DNA from: Bacteroidota bacterium
Lineage (GTDB): Bacteria > Bacteroidota > Bacteroidia > Bacteroidales > DTGW01
Reading direction: 5' to 3'
NCBI GenBank assembly: GCA_029572965.1
Contig: JAKPQD010000331.1
Location: 1 to 64,000, forward strand
DNA: 64,000 nt
Numbering within the stretch: the first letter of the stretch is position 1; each line of letters starts with the position of its first letter. The position numbers and the translations under genes are program-made. Under the pieces are notes generated by a model that saw only the letters and a list, made by a program, of their open reading frames with translations, did not search any database and was not told the origin of the DNA. Below are positions 18,408 through 26,524 of this stretch, one piece after another.

Positions 18408-18857
18408 ATGAGTTTGTTTGATAAAATCGGCGAAGATATTAAAGCTGCTATGTTGGCTAAAGAAAAGGAAAAGCTTGAAGCGTTAAGGGCAGTAAAAGCG
18501 GCCATATTGTTGGCCAAAACTGAAAAAGGGGCATCTGACGAGTTGTCGCCTGATGCCGAAATGAAGCTCTTGCAAAGGTTGGTTAAACAGCGCAAAGAAT
18601 CGGCCGAGATATTTGCCGGACAGAACAGGAGCGATTTGGCTGACAAAGAGTTGTTTGAAGCTTCTGTTATTGAGCAGTACCTGCCAAAGCAAATGAGCGA
18701 AGAGGAAATTAAAGCTGCACTGAAAATTATCATTGAAAAAGTTGGAGCTAAAACTCCTGCAGATATGGGCAAAGTTATGGGTGTTGCCACTAAGGAACTT
18801 GCTGGTAAGGCAGATGGAAAAACTATATCTTCACTTGTCAAGGTTTTATTGGGATAA
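18408..18857 (+). CDS. GatB/YqeY domain-containing protein
   Basis: A protein of 149 residues from the ATG at 18408 (SLFDKIGEDIKAAMLAKEK...). It has the YqeY all-helical fold signature, including LRAVKAAILLAKTEKG near the N-terminus, EQYLP in the middle and the ADGKTIS-LVK-LL tail. The family resembles the tail domain of GatB, which binds tRNA, but the role of the stand-alone protein is unclear. Confidence 0.88.
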   Translation: MSLFDKIGEDIKAAMLAKEKEKLEALRAVKAAILLAKTEKGASDELSPDAEMKLLQRLVKQRKESAEIFAGQNRSDLADKELFEASVIEQYLPKQMSEEEIKAALKIIIEKVGAKTPADMGKVMGVATKELAGKADGKTISSLVKVLLG

Positions 18858-18896
18858 GCATAACTTGTTATAGCTGAAGATTTGTTAGATAATTTA

Positions 18897-18922
18897 TTGC
18901 TTTTAAAAAAAGTTTATATTTG
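18897..18922 (+). promoter_or_regulatory. Bacteroidota-type promoter for the 18949 gene
   Basis: TTGC at 18897-18900 and TATATTTG at 18915-18922. The coding start is 27 bases beyond the -7 element. Confidence 0.55.
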
Positions 18923-18948
18923 CAAACAAGAACCTTTTAAATAGAATT

Positions 18949-19287
18949 ATGAAGCCCTTAAAATCAGGAACTGCACTTGCCTATTGGTTGCTAAGAATAG
19001 CATTGTTCATTTTCCTATTTACTATATTTTATAGTGAAATAGGGAATTTTAATTTTCATAACCTTGAATCATACTTTGCCGTTGCTTTTGTAGCGTTGGG
19101 GGCTTTATTGTTTGTTGGGGGCTTTATGGCAAAACCTACATTAACAGTTATTTCAGGGATACTTATCACCTTGCTGTCGTCTTATTCATTATTTGTTCAG
19201 TTCAAAGCAGGTTTGAATGCTTCAATAGCCAGTTTTATTGTAGTGTTTAGCATTGGTTTTTATTTTACCTGTGTAGGAAATCAATAA
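18949..19287 (+). CDS. small integral membrane protein, unknown function
   Basis: A protein of 112 residues with four hydrophobic segments (about 10-30, 40-60, 62-82, 88-110) and few charged residues. No family is recognised. It has its own promoter-like sequence and is followed 4 bases later by a secreted-protein gene. Confidence 0.6.
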   Translation: MKPLKSGTALAYWLLRIALFIFLFTIFYSEIGNFNFHNLESYFAVAFVALGALLFVGGFMAKPTLTVISGILITLLSSYSLFVQFKAGLNASIASFIVVFSIGFYFTCVGNQ

Positions 19288-19291
19288 AAGT

Positions 19292-20032
19292 ATGATAAAA
19301 AAAGCACTTTACATAAGCTTTACTTTTTTATTGTCGGGGAATGTTGCGTGTAATTTGTATGCACAAAAAACAAATGAACTGCAGGAAGCTACTGTGGTAT
19401 ATAAAAAGAAGCCAGCTGCGCAATCTGCGGCAGAAACTTCAACTTCTGCTACCTCTGGCAATACTGCTCCTGCAGAACCTCCCAAACCTGTTGTAAAGCT
19501 TGATACCATAGTCAGATTAGGCGGGAAAAAGATTATTTGTAACGTCAAAAAGGTAAACCCAACTACGGTTGAGTATGTAAAGCCTGGCAATCCTACGTTG
19601 GTAGAAATAAAAAGGAAAGATATAGAAAAAATCGTTTATAGTAATGGACGTAAGGAAGTATATAACAAGCCAATATTTTCAGTGTTAGACAAACTGCAAT
19701 GGCAGGCCGTTCTGGTTACCGAAAATGAGGCAGAAGTCTCTGGTTTATATAAAGTTGGGGTTGTTAAAGCAAATGCTTCTTCGAGCAGCCGCAGCCCTAA
19801 GGCGGCTAAACAAAGCGCTATTATCCGTTTACAGAAGAAAACCGCCAACATGGGAGCGTTGATTGTACTTATTATCAATTCTGAGATGAAAGGTGGATAT
19901 GGCGAAATTCCCGGATGGGAGATTGAAGGGATTGCTTATAGCGATACACCTCCTGTAGATACAGCCTCTGTAAATCAACAAATACGTAAGCTGATAGAAA
20001 AAAACAAACAACGTGTAAACGCTTCAAAATAG
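19292..20032 (+). CDS. exported protein of unknown function
   Basis: A protein of 246 residues. A signal peptide (about 1-25) is followed by an Ala/Thr/Pro-rich linker, then a beta-rich domain of a type often seen in Bacteroidota secreted proteins (DTIVRLGGKKIICNVKKV, then an I-R/K-KDIEKIVYSNG strand). The C-terminal half is Lys/Ser-rich and ends in a charged helix. Probably co-transcribed with the membrane protein upstream. Confidence 0.6.
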   Translation: MIKKALYISFTFLLSGNVACNLYAQKTNELQEATVVYKKKPAAQSAAETSTSATSGNTAPAEPPKPVVKLDTIVRLGGKKIICNVKKVNPTTVEYVKPGNPTLVEIKRKDIEKIVYSNGRKEVYNKPIFSVLDKLQWQAVLVTENEAEVSGLYKVGVVKANASSSSRSPKAAKQSAIIRLQKKTANMGALIVLIINSEMKGGYGEIPGWEIEGIAYSDTPPVDTASVNQQIRKLIEKNKQRVNASK

Positions 20033-20092
20033 TTTGTTTTTCGTTTTGTCGTCCAGCCTTTTTTCTTTAAGTTTGATAAAAAAGTTGCGGCC

Positions 20093-21010
20093 ATGGACTA
20101 CAATCTCATCAAAGATAAAGTGTTTTCTGCCGGGTGGTTTAAAGCTTGGTCATTTATTGTAGTAGGTTCATTTATTCTGGCGGCAGGCTTTGTTTTTTTT
20201 ATAACTCCGTATAAGATTGTACCTGGGGGAGTTTATGGTATAGCTATTGTTATACACTATCTTACCAAAGGGTTGTTTGCTTTTGCCCCGGAGGGCTTGC
20301 CTATTGGCACAATGGGTTTGGTTATGAACATCCCGCTTACCTGGCTTGGAATTAAAATACTTGGTCCGCGTTTTGGCATCAAAACCATCATAGGTTTTAT
20401 CCTTTCATCTGTGTTTATTGACCTTATTAGTTACTATTATGGTTATGAACCATTGGTGAAGGACGACGCATTGTTGTCCTCAATTTTTGGCGGTGTACTT
20501 ATTGGCTTTGGCTTGGGGTTAATATTTAAATCGAAGGCTACATCGGGTGGTTCGGACATTATTGCCATGATATTGGCCAAATATACCCGTTTACCATTGG
20601 GGCAATTGCTTATTTATGTTGACTCAACTATTGTGTTAGTTGGCCTTATTGCATTTATGGATTGGCGAATACCGCTTTATTCTTGGATTGTAATATATAT
20701 CACCGGGCGTGTTATTGATGGGACGCTGGAAGGAATATCTTATAACAAAACTTTGCTTATCATTTCTGACAAGTATGAGGATATTCGTACCAAAATACTG
20801 TATGACCTTAACCGGGGAGGAACGCTCATAAAGGCCGAAGGGATGTACGAAGGGAAAGAACGAAAGTTGATTTTTACCAATGTTTCGAGGCGTGAAGCCT
20901 ACATTCTGAAAGAATATATCAAACAAGTTGACCCAGATGCTTTTGTAACTATTATCGATGCTAATGAGATAATCGGCGATGGGTTCAAATCGTTTAAAGA
21001 GTCGTTGTAG
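20093..21010 (+). CDS. YitT-family membrane protein (first of two)
   Basis: A protein of 305 residues. Five or six N-terminal membrane helices (YitT membrane domain, GGSDIIAMILAKY in the middle) are followed by a soluble C-terminal DUF2179 domain (about 220-300, NRGGTLIKAEGMYEGKERK). Substrate or role unknown. A paralogue at 45117-45974 shares the architecture and the GGTDI/GGSDI signature. It converges on the sugar-binding lipoprotein gene 6 bases away. Confidence 0.85.
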   Translation: MDYNLIKDKVFSAGWFKAWSFIVVGSFILAAGFVFFITPYKIVPGGVYGIAIVIHYLTKGLFAFAPEGLPIGTMGLVMNIPLTWLGIKILGPRFGIKTIIGFILSSVFIDLISYYYGYEPLVKDDALLSSIFGGVLIGFGLGLIFKSKATSGGSDIIAMILAKYTRLPLGQLLIYVDSTIVLVGLIAFMDWRIPLYSWIVIYITGRVIDGTLEGISYNKTLLIISDKYEDIRTKILYDLNRGGTLIKAEGMYEGKERKLIFTNVSRREAYILKEYIKQVDPDAFVTIIDANEIIGDGFKSFKESL

Positions 21011-21016
21011 GCTAAG

Positions 21017-22018
21017 CTAATATTCTAAGTCTTTTTCGGAAATCATGCTATCTGCGACAACCACAGACCTGATATTGGAAGCATCTACTACTTGAGTTTC
21101 AAGAAAAATAACCGGGATGTCAAATTTCCCGTTGTTGATGGTTGTTGGTGCTATTTTTGCAATATCTTCTCCTTGGGCAATTTTTATTGAAAGTTCAGCC
21201 ACTAATGCGGCCATCTTTTTTACAGATTTGTAAATAGAGATAGACTGCTTGTTTTGAAGCATATATCGGCATGCCAAAGGTTCAGCCCCCTGGCCTGTAA
21301 TAATGATATTTTCCGGAGAGTACCCTTTTTGCGTGATAATATTTATGCAACCTCTGCTAATATTGTCATTGGCCGAAAGAATAACATCCGGGACACTGAT
21401 GCTATAGTTAATGTATTTTTTCATGGTATTGTATGCATCATCTTCAGACCAGTTTTCCATGTATGCTTCATAGCTTAGTTTTATTTTTCCTGATTTTACG
21501 TATGGATCAATAACCTTATGAAACCCTTCGTTCATCCATACGGCATTAATATCGCTTTTATCTCCCGAAAGGATTACATAATTGCCATAAGGCTTTTTAG
21601 ATATAGCATAAGAAGCCATTTGTTCGCCAATAACATGGGCATCAAAGGAAACAAATAAGTCGGGCTGGCAATTGGCAATCAACCGGTCATACGAAATAAC
21701 TTTTATCCCTTTATTATGCAGCTTTCTGACCATTCCGGCAGCAGTAAACCTGTTGACAGGGTCTAATACAACAAGGTTAACCCCTTTTTGCAACATCTCG
21801 TCCAGTTGTTTTTCTTGCAGCAAAGCATCGTTGTCTGCAGAATAAAACAATATCTCGCCCCCGGCTTCATTTATTTTTTTTGTAAAAAGGTCTCTTTCAA
21901 CTTCATACCTTTTGTTAAGCATATTGGGAAGCATGAAGCCAATGGTTGTTTTTTCTTTTGTACAAGAAATTGACAGAATCAATGAGCCCAAAATAAAGGA
22001 TAAAAAGTAGTTTTTCAT
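21017..22018 (-). CDS. sugar-binding lipoprotein (periplasmic binding protein type I, RbsB/XylF-like)
   Basis: A protein of 333 residues. The lipobox LSIS-C gives a lipid-anchored mature protein at about Cys20. The rest is a type I binding-protein fold: TIGFMLPN strand, ...VVLDPVNR..., KVISYDRL, VILSGDKSDINA, and ILSANDNISRG in the C-lobe, most like xylose or ribose receptors. No ABC permease or ATPase genes are nearby, so it may serve a remote transporter or a signalling role. The ligand is not predictable from sequence alone. Confidence 0.82.
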   Translation of the reverse strand: MKNYFLSFILGSLILSISCTKEKTTIGFMLPNMLNKRYEVERDLFTKKINEAGGEILFYSADNDALLQEKQLDEMLQKGVNLVVLDPVNRFTAAGMVRKLHNKGIKVISYDRLIANCQPDLFVSFDAHVIGEQMASYAISKKPYGNYVILSGDKSDINAVWMNEGFHKVIDPYVKSGKIKLSYEAYMENWSEDDAYNTMKKYINYSISVPDVILSANDNISRGCINIITQKGYSPENIIITGQGAEPLACRYMLQNKQSISIYKSVKKMAALVAELSIKIAQGEDIAKIAPTTINNGKFDIPVIFLETQVVDASNIRSVVVADSMISEKDLEY

Positions 22019-22198
22019 TTCATGGCTATTTTAGGTGAAAGTATATTTTATTACGGAATAAACAGGAAAATGTTATTGCAAAAAAGTGGAAATAACGGTT
22101 GATGTTGTTTCTTTTTTTATGAGCTATTGACTTTGATGTCAATATTTTATACCTTTAATGGGATTAAGCATTTTAGTAAAAACTTAAAAAAAATTGTT

Positions 22199-22420
22199 AT
22201 GAAAGTAGTTCGTTATCTTGCTTGGGCTTCAGTAGGCATTGCTGCATTAATTATGGTGCTGGCAATAATATCCTACTTCACCAAACATTTACTTTTAAAC
22301 GTAGGGCATGGTGCAACATTTTTACATGCCATAAACAGTTTTCTTTTGCTGGGCATAGCCCTTTTTATAGCCAGCAAGCAATGCTGTTGTGACAAATGTT
22401 GCAATAAGGACGAAAAATAA
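22199..22420 (+). CDS. small membrane protein with a cysteine-rich tail
   Basis: A protein of 73 residues from the ATG at 22199. Two hydrophobic helices (about 8-28 and 40-60) are followed by a C-terminal tail with five cysteines in seven residues (CCCDKCC) and an acidic/basic end. The tail could bind a metal, but nothing else supports that. No family recognised. An in-frame upstream extension to 22127 lacks a good N-terminus. Confidence 0.6.
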   Translation: MKVVRYLAWASVGIAALIMVLAIISYFTKHLLLNVGHGATFLHAINSFLLLGIALFIASKQCCCDKCCNKDEK

Positions 22421-22454
22421 GAGAAATTAGCGTTGCAAAGGTATTTATGAGTAG

Positions 22455-22479
22455 AGGCATGTGAATGGCATGCCTTTTA
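22455..22479 (+). terminator. hairpin terminator after the Cys-tail gene
   Basis: AGGCATG at 22455-22461 pairs with CATGCCT at 22469-22475; TTTT follows. Confidence 0.6.
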
Positions 22480-23670
22480 CTTTTTTTCGGGATACTTCAG
22501 ATGCCACGAGTAAAGTAATATGCCCAACGGGACTATCAGCACGGCAAGGGTTGTACCGGCCAGCATCAATGCCGTTTTTAACGAATAAAAATCAGCCGCC
22601 CAGCCAAATAAAGGCGACATAGCCGAAAAGAACAAACGAATAATCAGGTTACGAAATGATAATACCGATGCCCGGATATCAGAAGTAATGCGTTTGTTGA
22701 TACTGTCTTTCAGAAGGGGAGTAGCTATTCCGCGCACCAGGTAAAACATAAACAAGATGATTAAGCCCCAATAGGTTTGGGTTAGCGATAGGGCTATATA
22801 TGCAACAATAGTAAATAAGCCAATAGCCAATGTTGTGTTTTTTTCGCCCCAGCGCCTTTCTATCCTGAAAGCAACAAAAGCTGTAATAGCCACAGAAATA
22901 TTAAGCAATGTCCACAATACACCATACAGGGCCGATGGTAAATGGATAACTTTAAAGAATGGTTGTGCAAACCAAGCCATACTCAATGTTGCCGAACCTA
23001 TAACAGACGAAAACAGCATGTAAATCATGAGTTGTGAAGGTTTACTTACAACATCCCTGAAAACATTGACAATACTCCGAAAGGTTACTTTATTTTTTCC
23101 TTCACTCAGGGTAATTTCTTTTAAGCCCAATGCGGCCGGGATGGCTATAAGAGCAATGCAAGCCTGCCCAATGAAAGGTAGCCGTGGGCTGATAGCGGCC
23201 AGCAAACCTCCTGTTATTCCTGCAAAAGCTTCGGCAAAGTTACCTAATGAAGTCATTCGGCCTTCAATTTTCAGGTAATCGTTTTCTTTTTTATGGGCTA
23301 TCAGGGTATCGTAAAGCATGGCAGTATCAGCCCCTGATATAAAGCTTTGCCCTATACCCAGCATAATTTCTGCCAAAACAAACACTATAAACGCTGATGA
23401 GATGGAATAAGCCAAAAAGCCAAGAAAGCCAAATAAAGCCCCAATAACTATGGTGTTTTTACGTCCCCACCTGTCTGCTGCATATCCACTGGGGATTTCG
23501 AGCAGTACGATGGTCAGCGAATAGGCTGCCTGGGCAATAAACAGGTGCCTGACCGATAAATGACTGGCGTTGTAAAAAAGCAGTATCACCGGCATGGTAA
23601 GCATGAACCAGTGAGCTATTTTTATTACATACAACCTGTTGATATTGGCTTGCATATTCTTTCCTGACAA
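22477..23670 (-). CDS. major facilitator superfamily transporter
   Basis: A protein of about 397 residues (a second Met at 23655 gives 392). There are twelve hydrophobic segments, and the MFS loop motif GYAADRWGRKNTIV lies between helices 2 and 3, with ALYGVLWTLLNI in the second half. The family exchanges small solutes by rocker-switch transport; the substrate is unknown. It is followed on the same strand by the HAD phosphatase gene, which lies upstream in transcription. Confidence 0.85.
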   Translation of the reverse strand: MSGKNMQANINRLYVIKIAHWFMLTMPVILLFYNASHLSVRHLFIAQAAYSLTIVLLEIPSGYAADRWGRKNTIVIGALFGFLGFLAYSISSAFIVFVLAEIMLGIGQSFISGADTAMLYDTLIAHKKENDYLKIEGRMTSLGNFAEAFAGITGGLLAAISPRLPFIGQACIALIAIPAALGLKEITLSEGKNKVTFRSIVNVFRDVVSKPSQLMIYMLFSSVIGSATLSMAWFAQPFFKVIHLPSALYGVLWTLLNISVAITAFVAFRIERRWGEKNTTLAIGLFTIVAYIALSLTQTYWGLIILFMFYLVRGIATPLLKDSINKRITSDIRASVLSFRNLIIRLFFSAMSPLFGWAADFYSLKTALMLAGTTLAVLIVPLGILLYSWHLKYPEKK

Positions 23671-23709
23671 GACCTTATTGTTTTTTTAAACCTGTAAAGT
23701 TTTAAAACA

Positions 23710-24369
23710 TTAATTATTAATAGATAAAAAGCATTCTAATGTAAAATCCTTTAGAGACTTGAGTTTTAAATCAGCTTTATCAAATCCTTTGTCATTAAAC
23801 AACACCGGATCGGGTATAGCTACAACCTTCATCCCGGCAGCTATTGCAGCACTAACTCCATGAATAGAGTCTTCAATGACAAGGCATTGTGAAGGGTGAT
23901 AGTTCATCATACGGGCAGTGGAAAGAAATACCGCAGGGTCGGGTTTGCCTTTTGCTTCCAGTTGTGCCGAGTGATAAAGCTCAAAGTATTGGCGCAAATC
24001 GAGCTTGTCTAATACTGTTTCTATCACTTTTATAGCTGACGAAGAAGCTAATGCCATGCGTATGCCTTGTTTTTTTAGCATTTGCATAACATCTACAACA
24101 CCCGTCATAGCTGTTCCTTTAGCTTTAATTTTTTCGATAATGCTAAATTCAATTTTAGAAATGACTTCCTCTATCGAAAAGCCTTTCCACGGGAGCTTTT
24201 CATACCAATAATCAACCGCTCCTTTGGTGGTCATGCCCATCGTCTGACGGCACATATCTTCGGTAAGTTTGATGCCAATTTCTCCAAAGACTTCAATAAG
24301 AGTCTCACGCCACAATGGCTCAGAGTCAATAATCACCCCGTCCATATCAAAAATAACACACGCCGTCAT
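23710..24369 (-). CDS. HAD-superfamily phosphatase (beta-phosphoglucomutase-like)
   Basis: A protein of 219 residues. Motif I (VIFDMDGVIIDSEP) has the catalytic Asp pair at about residues 8 and 10. Motif II is ALASSSA near residue 111, Lys is in AKGKPDP, and motif III is VIEDSIHG near residue 168. The helical cap domain follows motif I. Likely a sugar-phosphate phosphatase or phosphoglucomutase, but the substrate is not resolvable. It ends the host-like block before the restriction island. Confidence 0.85.
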   Translation of the reverse strand: MTACVIFDMDGVIIDSEPLWRETLIEVFGEIGIKLTEDMCRQTMGMTTKGAVDYWYEKLPWKGFSIEEVISKIEFSIIEKIKAKGTAMTGVVDVMQMLKKQGIRMALASSSAIKVIETVLDKLDLRQYFELYHSAQLEAKGKPDPAVFLSTARMMNYHPSQCLVIEDSIHGVSAAIAAGMKVVAIPDPVLFNDKGFDKADLKLKSLKDFTLECFLSINN

Positions 24370-24608
24370 AGAAACATTTTAGGATGCCAAAAGTAGCGAA
24401 TTTTAGGCAAAGGATAGTTTTTTCGCAATATTGTTGAAATTTTTGTCAACTCATTTGTTTATTTGTAGTTGTTTATTATAAAGTTGTGAGCAATCCTAAA
24501 AGAAGGCCGAACAGACAAAATCGGTTGACAAATAACTGACCCAAACGGAGAATAAGAAAAATGGAAATTGTAAATTTGCTTAGAGCAAAAAAATAATATA
24601 CAAGATTA
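24370..24608 (+). other. AT-rich leader before the restriction island
   Basis: This 239-base divergent gap lies between the HAD phosphatase and the DpnM-type gene. A very short frame (MEIVNLLRAKK, start at about 24561) sits just before the methylase, but there is no evidence that it is expressed. No clear direct repeat or attachment site was found to mark the left boundary. Confidence 0.4.
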
Positions 24609-25565
24609 ATGACAAACAAAATAGCAAAACCGTTTTTAAAGTGGGCAGGTGGTAAAACACAGCTCATAAATGACATTGAAAGAGCTTTGCCAAAAGATAT
24701 TTACACTAATAAATTCACCTATATTGAACCATTTTTAGGAAGTGGTGCAGTTTTATTTTGGATGTTAAACAACTTTCCAAACCTAAAAAAAGCGGTTATT
24801 AACGATATTAATGATGACTTAATAAACACTTACAAGATAATAGCTTTCAAACCTAATGAATTGATTTCAATTCTCGAAATTCTACAGAATGAGTTTCACG
24901 GACTTGAAGGACAAGACGAAGCGAAAAAAAAATACTACTACTCAAAAAGAGACCTTTACAATACGAGAAAAGAAGAACAAACAGGACAAGCTGCTTTGTT
25001 TATTTTTCTTAATCGGACTTGCTTCAATGGGCTTTATCGGGTAAACAGAAAAAATGAATTTAACGTGCCAATGGGCAGTTACAAGCGACCAACTATTTGC
25101 GATAAAGAAAATATTTTGGCAGTTAGTAAAGCATTACAAAAGGTTGAAATTCTTTGTGGTGATTTTGAAGAAACATTGAATTATGCTGACAAAAACACGT
25201 TATTTTATTTCGACCCGCCATATAAGCCTTTAAGCGAAACCTCAAGTTTTAACTCTTATTCAAGAGACGAGTTCAACGATGCTGAACAAATCAGGCTAAG
25301 GGATTTTTGCTACAAACTTGACACCTTAGGACACACATGGATTTTAAGCAATTCAGATGTTAAAGGTAAAGATATAAAAGACAATTTCTTTGACAATTTA
25401 TATTCAGACTTCAATATACAAAGAGTATATGCAAAACGAAGTATAAATGCCAACCCAGAAAACTTTTATTTGGGCGTTCCCCTATCGGGACGGGCTATCC
25501 GTTCCAAGTCCTCGCTACGCTGCGGGCTTTCCACTACTATCCCTAACGCAACTTATTGCCATTAA
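24609..25565 (+). CDS. dpnM: DpnM-type N6-adenine DNA methyltransferase, 3' end overwritten by a repeat
   Basis: Residues 1-284 closely follow the Dam/DpnM (alpha class) family, which makes G-m6A-TC. The FLKWAGGK motif is at 9-16, the SAM motif PFLGSG at 41-46, NFNGLYRVN-type segment (CFNGLYRVN) at about 138-146, and catalytic DPPY at 202-205 followed by LSETSSFNSY. The family ends with a strand after R-S/T-x-N (in DpnM, about 14 more residues such as GKISEIIVTNY). Here the sequence matches only to about residue 284 (KRSINANPEN), then about 33 residues are encoded by a GC-rich repeat. The missing last beta strand is expected to harm folding (inference). The stop overlaps the dpnC ATG (TAATG). 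Confidence 0.88.
   Translation: MTNKIAKPFLKWAGGKTQLINDIERALPKDIYTNKFTYIEPFLGSGAVLFWMLNNFPNLKKAVINDINDDLINTYKIIAFKPNELISILEILQNEFHGLEGQDEAKKKYYYSKRDLYNTRKEEQTGQAALFIFLNRTCFNGLYRVNRKNEFNVPMGSYKRPTICDKENILAVSKALQKVEILCGDFEETLNYADKNTLFYFDPPYKPLSETSSFNSYSRDEFNDAEQIRLRDFCYKLDTLGHTWILSNSDVKGKDIKDNFFDNLYSDFNIQRVYAKRSINANPENFYLGVPLSGRAIRSKSSLRCGLSTTIPNATYCH
25471..25550 (+). repeat. GC-rich dispersed repeat forming the tail of dpnM
   Basis: About 80 bases are markedly GC-richer than the AT-rich genes either side. The element starts GGGCGTTCCCC and ends CCCTAACGC, and its ends pair (GCGTT at 25474-25478 with AACGC at 25545-25549). From memory it resembles a repeat found between genes in many Bacteroidota genomes. 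I could not check copy number: there is only one copy in this window. Confidence 0.65.
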
Positions 25566-26344
25566 TGAACTTATCGTTTAATATAAAACTTGCGGAAGGT
25601 TACCAAAGTAATTCTCAAATAGCAAGAGTTCTAACAGAAAATTGGGTTCTTACAAATTCTTATTGTCCAAGCTGTGGAGATTTACCTCTAAGTGGTTTTC
25701 AAAATAATCGACCAGTTGCAGATTTTTATTGCAAGAAATGTTCAGAAGAGTTTGAGTTAAAAAGCAAAAGTGGAAAACTTACAAATACAATTACAGATGG
25801 TGCATATTCTACAATGATTGAAAGAATAAGTTCTGAAAACAATCCAAATTTTTTCTTTCTAACTTATTCTAATAATTGGACTGTCAATGATTTTTTGATT
25901 ATTCCTAAGCAGTTTTTTACGGAAGAAATAATAATCAAAAGACAGCCATTAGCTCCAACCGCAAGAAGAACCGGATGGATTGGATGCAATATTGATATTT
26001 CTAAAGTTGCTGAATCAGGAAAAGTATTTTTAGTAAAAAATTCTAAAGTAATTGACCAAGAAGTTGTTAAGCAATCTTTTAATAAAACTTTATTTTTAAG
26101 ACAACAATCAAGTGATGCCAAGGGATGGATTTTGGATATTATGAAATGTGTCGATGAAATTAAAACAAATGAATTTAATCTTGATGATGTTTATGCTTTT
26201 GAAAAAAAGCTTAAATTAAAATACCCTGACAATAATTTCATAAAAGATAAAATCAGACAGCAACTCCAATTATTGCGTGATAAAGGAATGATTGAGTTTG
26301 TTGGTCGTGGTAAATACAGAAAGATTCAATATGGAAACATTTAA
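25565..26344 (+). CDS. dpnC: DpnI-type endonuclease, cuts methylated GATC (type IIM)
   Basis: A protein of 259 residues from the ATG at 25565, very similar along its whole length to pneumococcal R.DpnI (254 aa). DpnI cleaves G-m6A-TC only when the adenine is methylated. The catalytic PD-(D/E)xK residues are intact and at DpnI numbering: D53 (PVADFYC), E64 and K66 (EEFELKSK). So are the zinc cysteines C34, C37, C56 and C59, and W138 (RRTGWIGC), which contacts the methyl group in DpnI. The C-terminal winged-helix domain (about 185-256) ends VGRGKYRKIQ, as in DpnI. Nothing suggests inactivation. The gene overlaps dpnM by 1 base and dpnD by 14. Confidence 0.95.
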   Translation: MNLSFNIKLAEGYQSNSQIARVLTENWVLTNSYCPSCGDLPLSGFQNNRPVADFYCKKCSEEFELKSKSGKLTNTITDGAYSTMIERISSENNPNFFFLTYSNNWTVNDFLIIPKQFFTEEIIIKRQPLAPTARRTGWIGCNIDISKVAESGKVFLVKNSKVIDQEVVKQSFNKTLFLRQQSSDAKGWILDIMKCVDEIKTNEFNLDDVYAFEKKLKLKYPDNNFIKDKIRQQLQLLRDKGMIEFVGRGKYRKIQYGNI

Positions 26345-26489
26345 AATTGAAATTCAAGAGTTCTTGTCAAGAATAATTGAAGTAGAAGCAAATTCAAAAG
26401 ATGAAGCAATTGCAAAAGTTCGTGAATTGTACAGTCTTGAAGAAATCATCTTGGACAGCGAAGATTATGTTACAACAGAAATTAACTAA
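26331..26489 (+). CDS. dpnD: DpnD/PcfM-like miniprotein
   Basis: A protein of 52 residues from the ATG at 26331, inside the end of dpnC. It matches the DpnD-PcfM family pattern: FKIEIQEFLSRIIEVEA, then EEIILDSEDYV, with alternating strands and a helix. In pneumococcus dpnD follows dpnC in the DpnI cassette and its role is unknown. Its position directly after the nuclease is conserved here. The longer reading from 26292 is not needed. Confidence 0.82.
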   Translation: METFKIEIQEFLSRIIEVEANSKDEAIAKVRELYSLEEIILDSEDYVTTEIN

Positions 26490-26524
26490 TATTTAGAATA
26501 AACTATCTCCTCAAAGGAGATGCG

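Noticed and set aside
24561-24596. Leader peptide MEIVNLLRAKK before dpnM
   Set aside because: Only 11 codons, with no supporting signal, so it cannot be told from chance.
25471-25550. Integron attC site at the dpnM/dpnC junction
   Set aside because: The ends read GCGTT...AACGC but the R' and R'' box patterns (RYYYAAC...GTTRRRY) do not fit in either direction, and no integrase is nearby.
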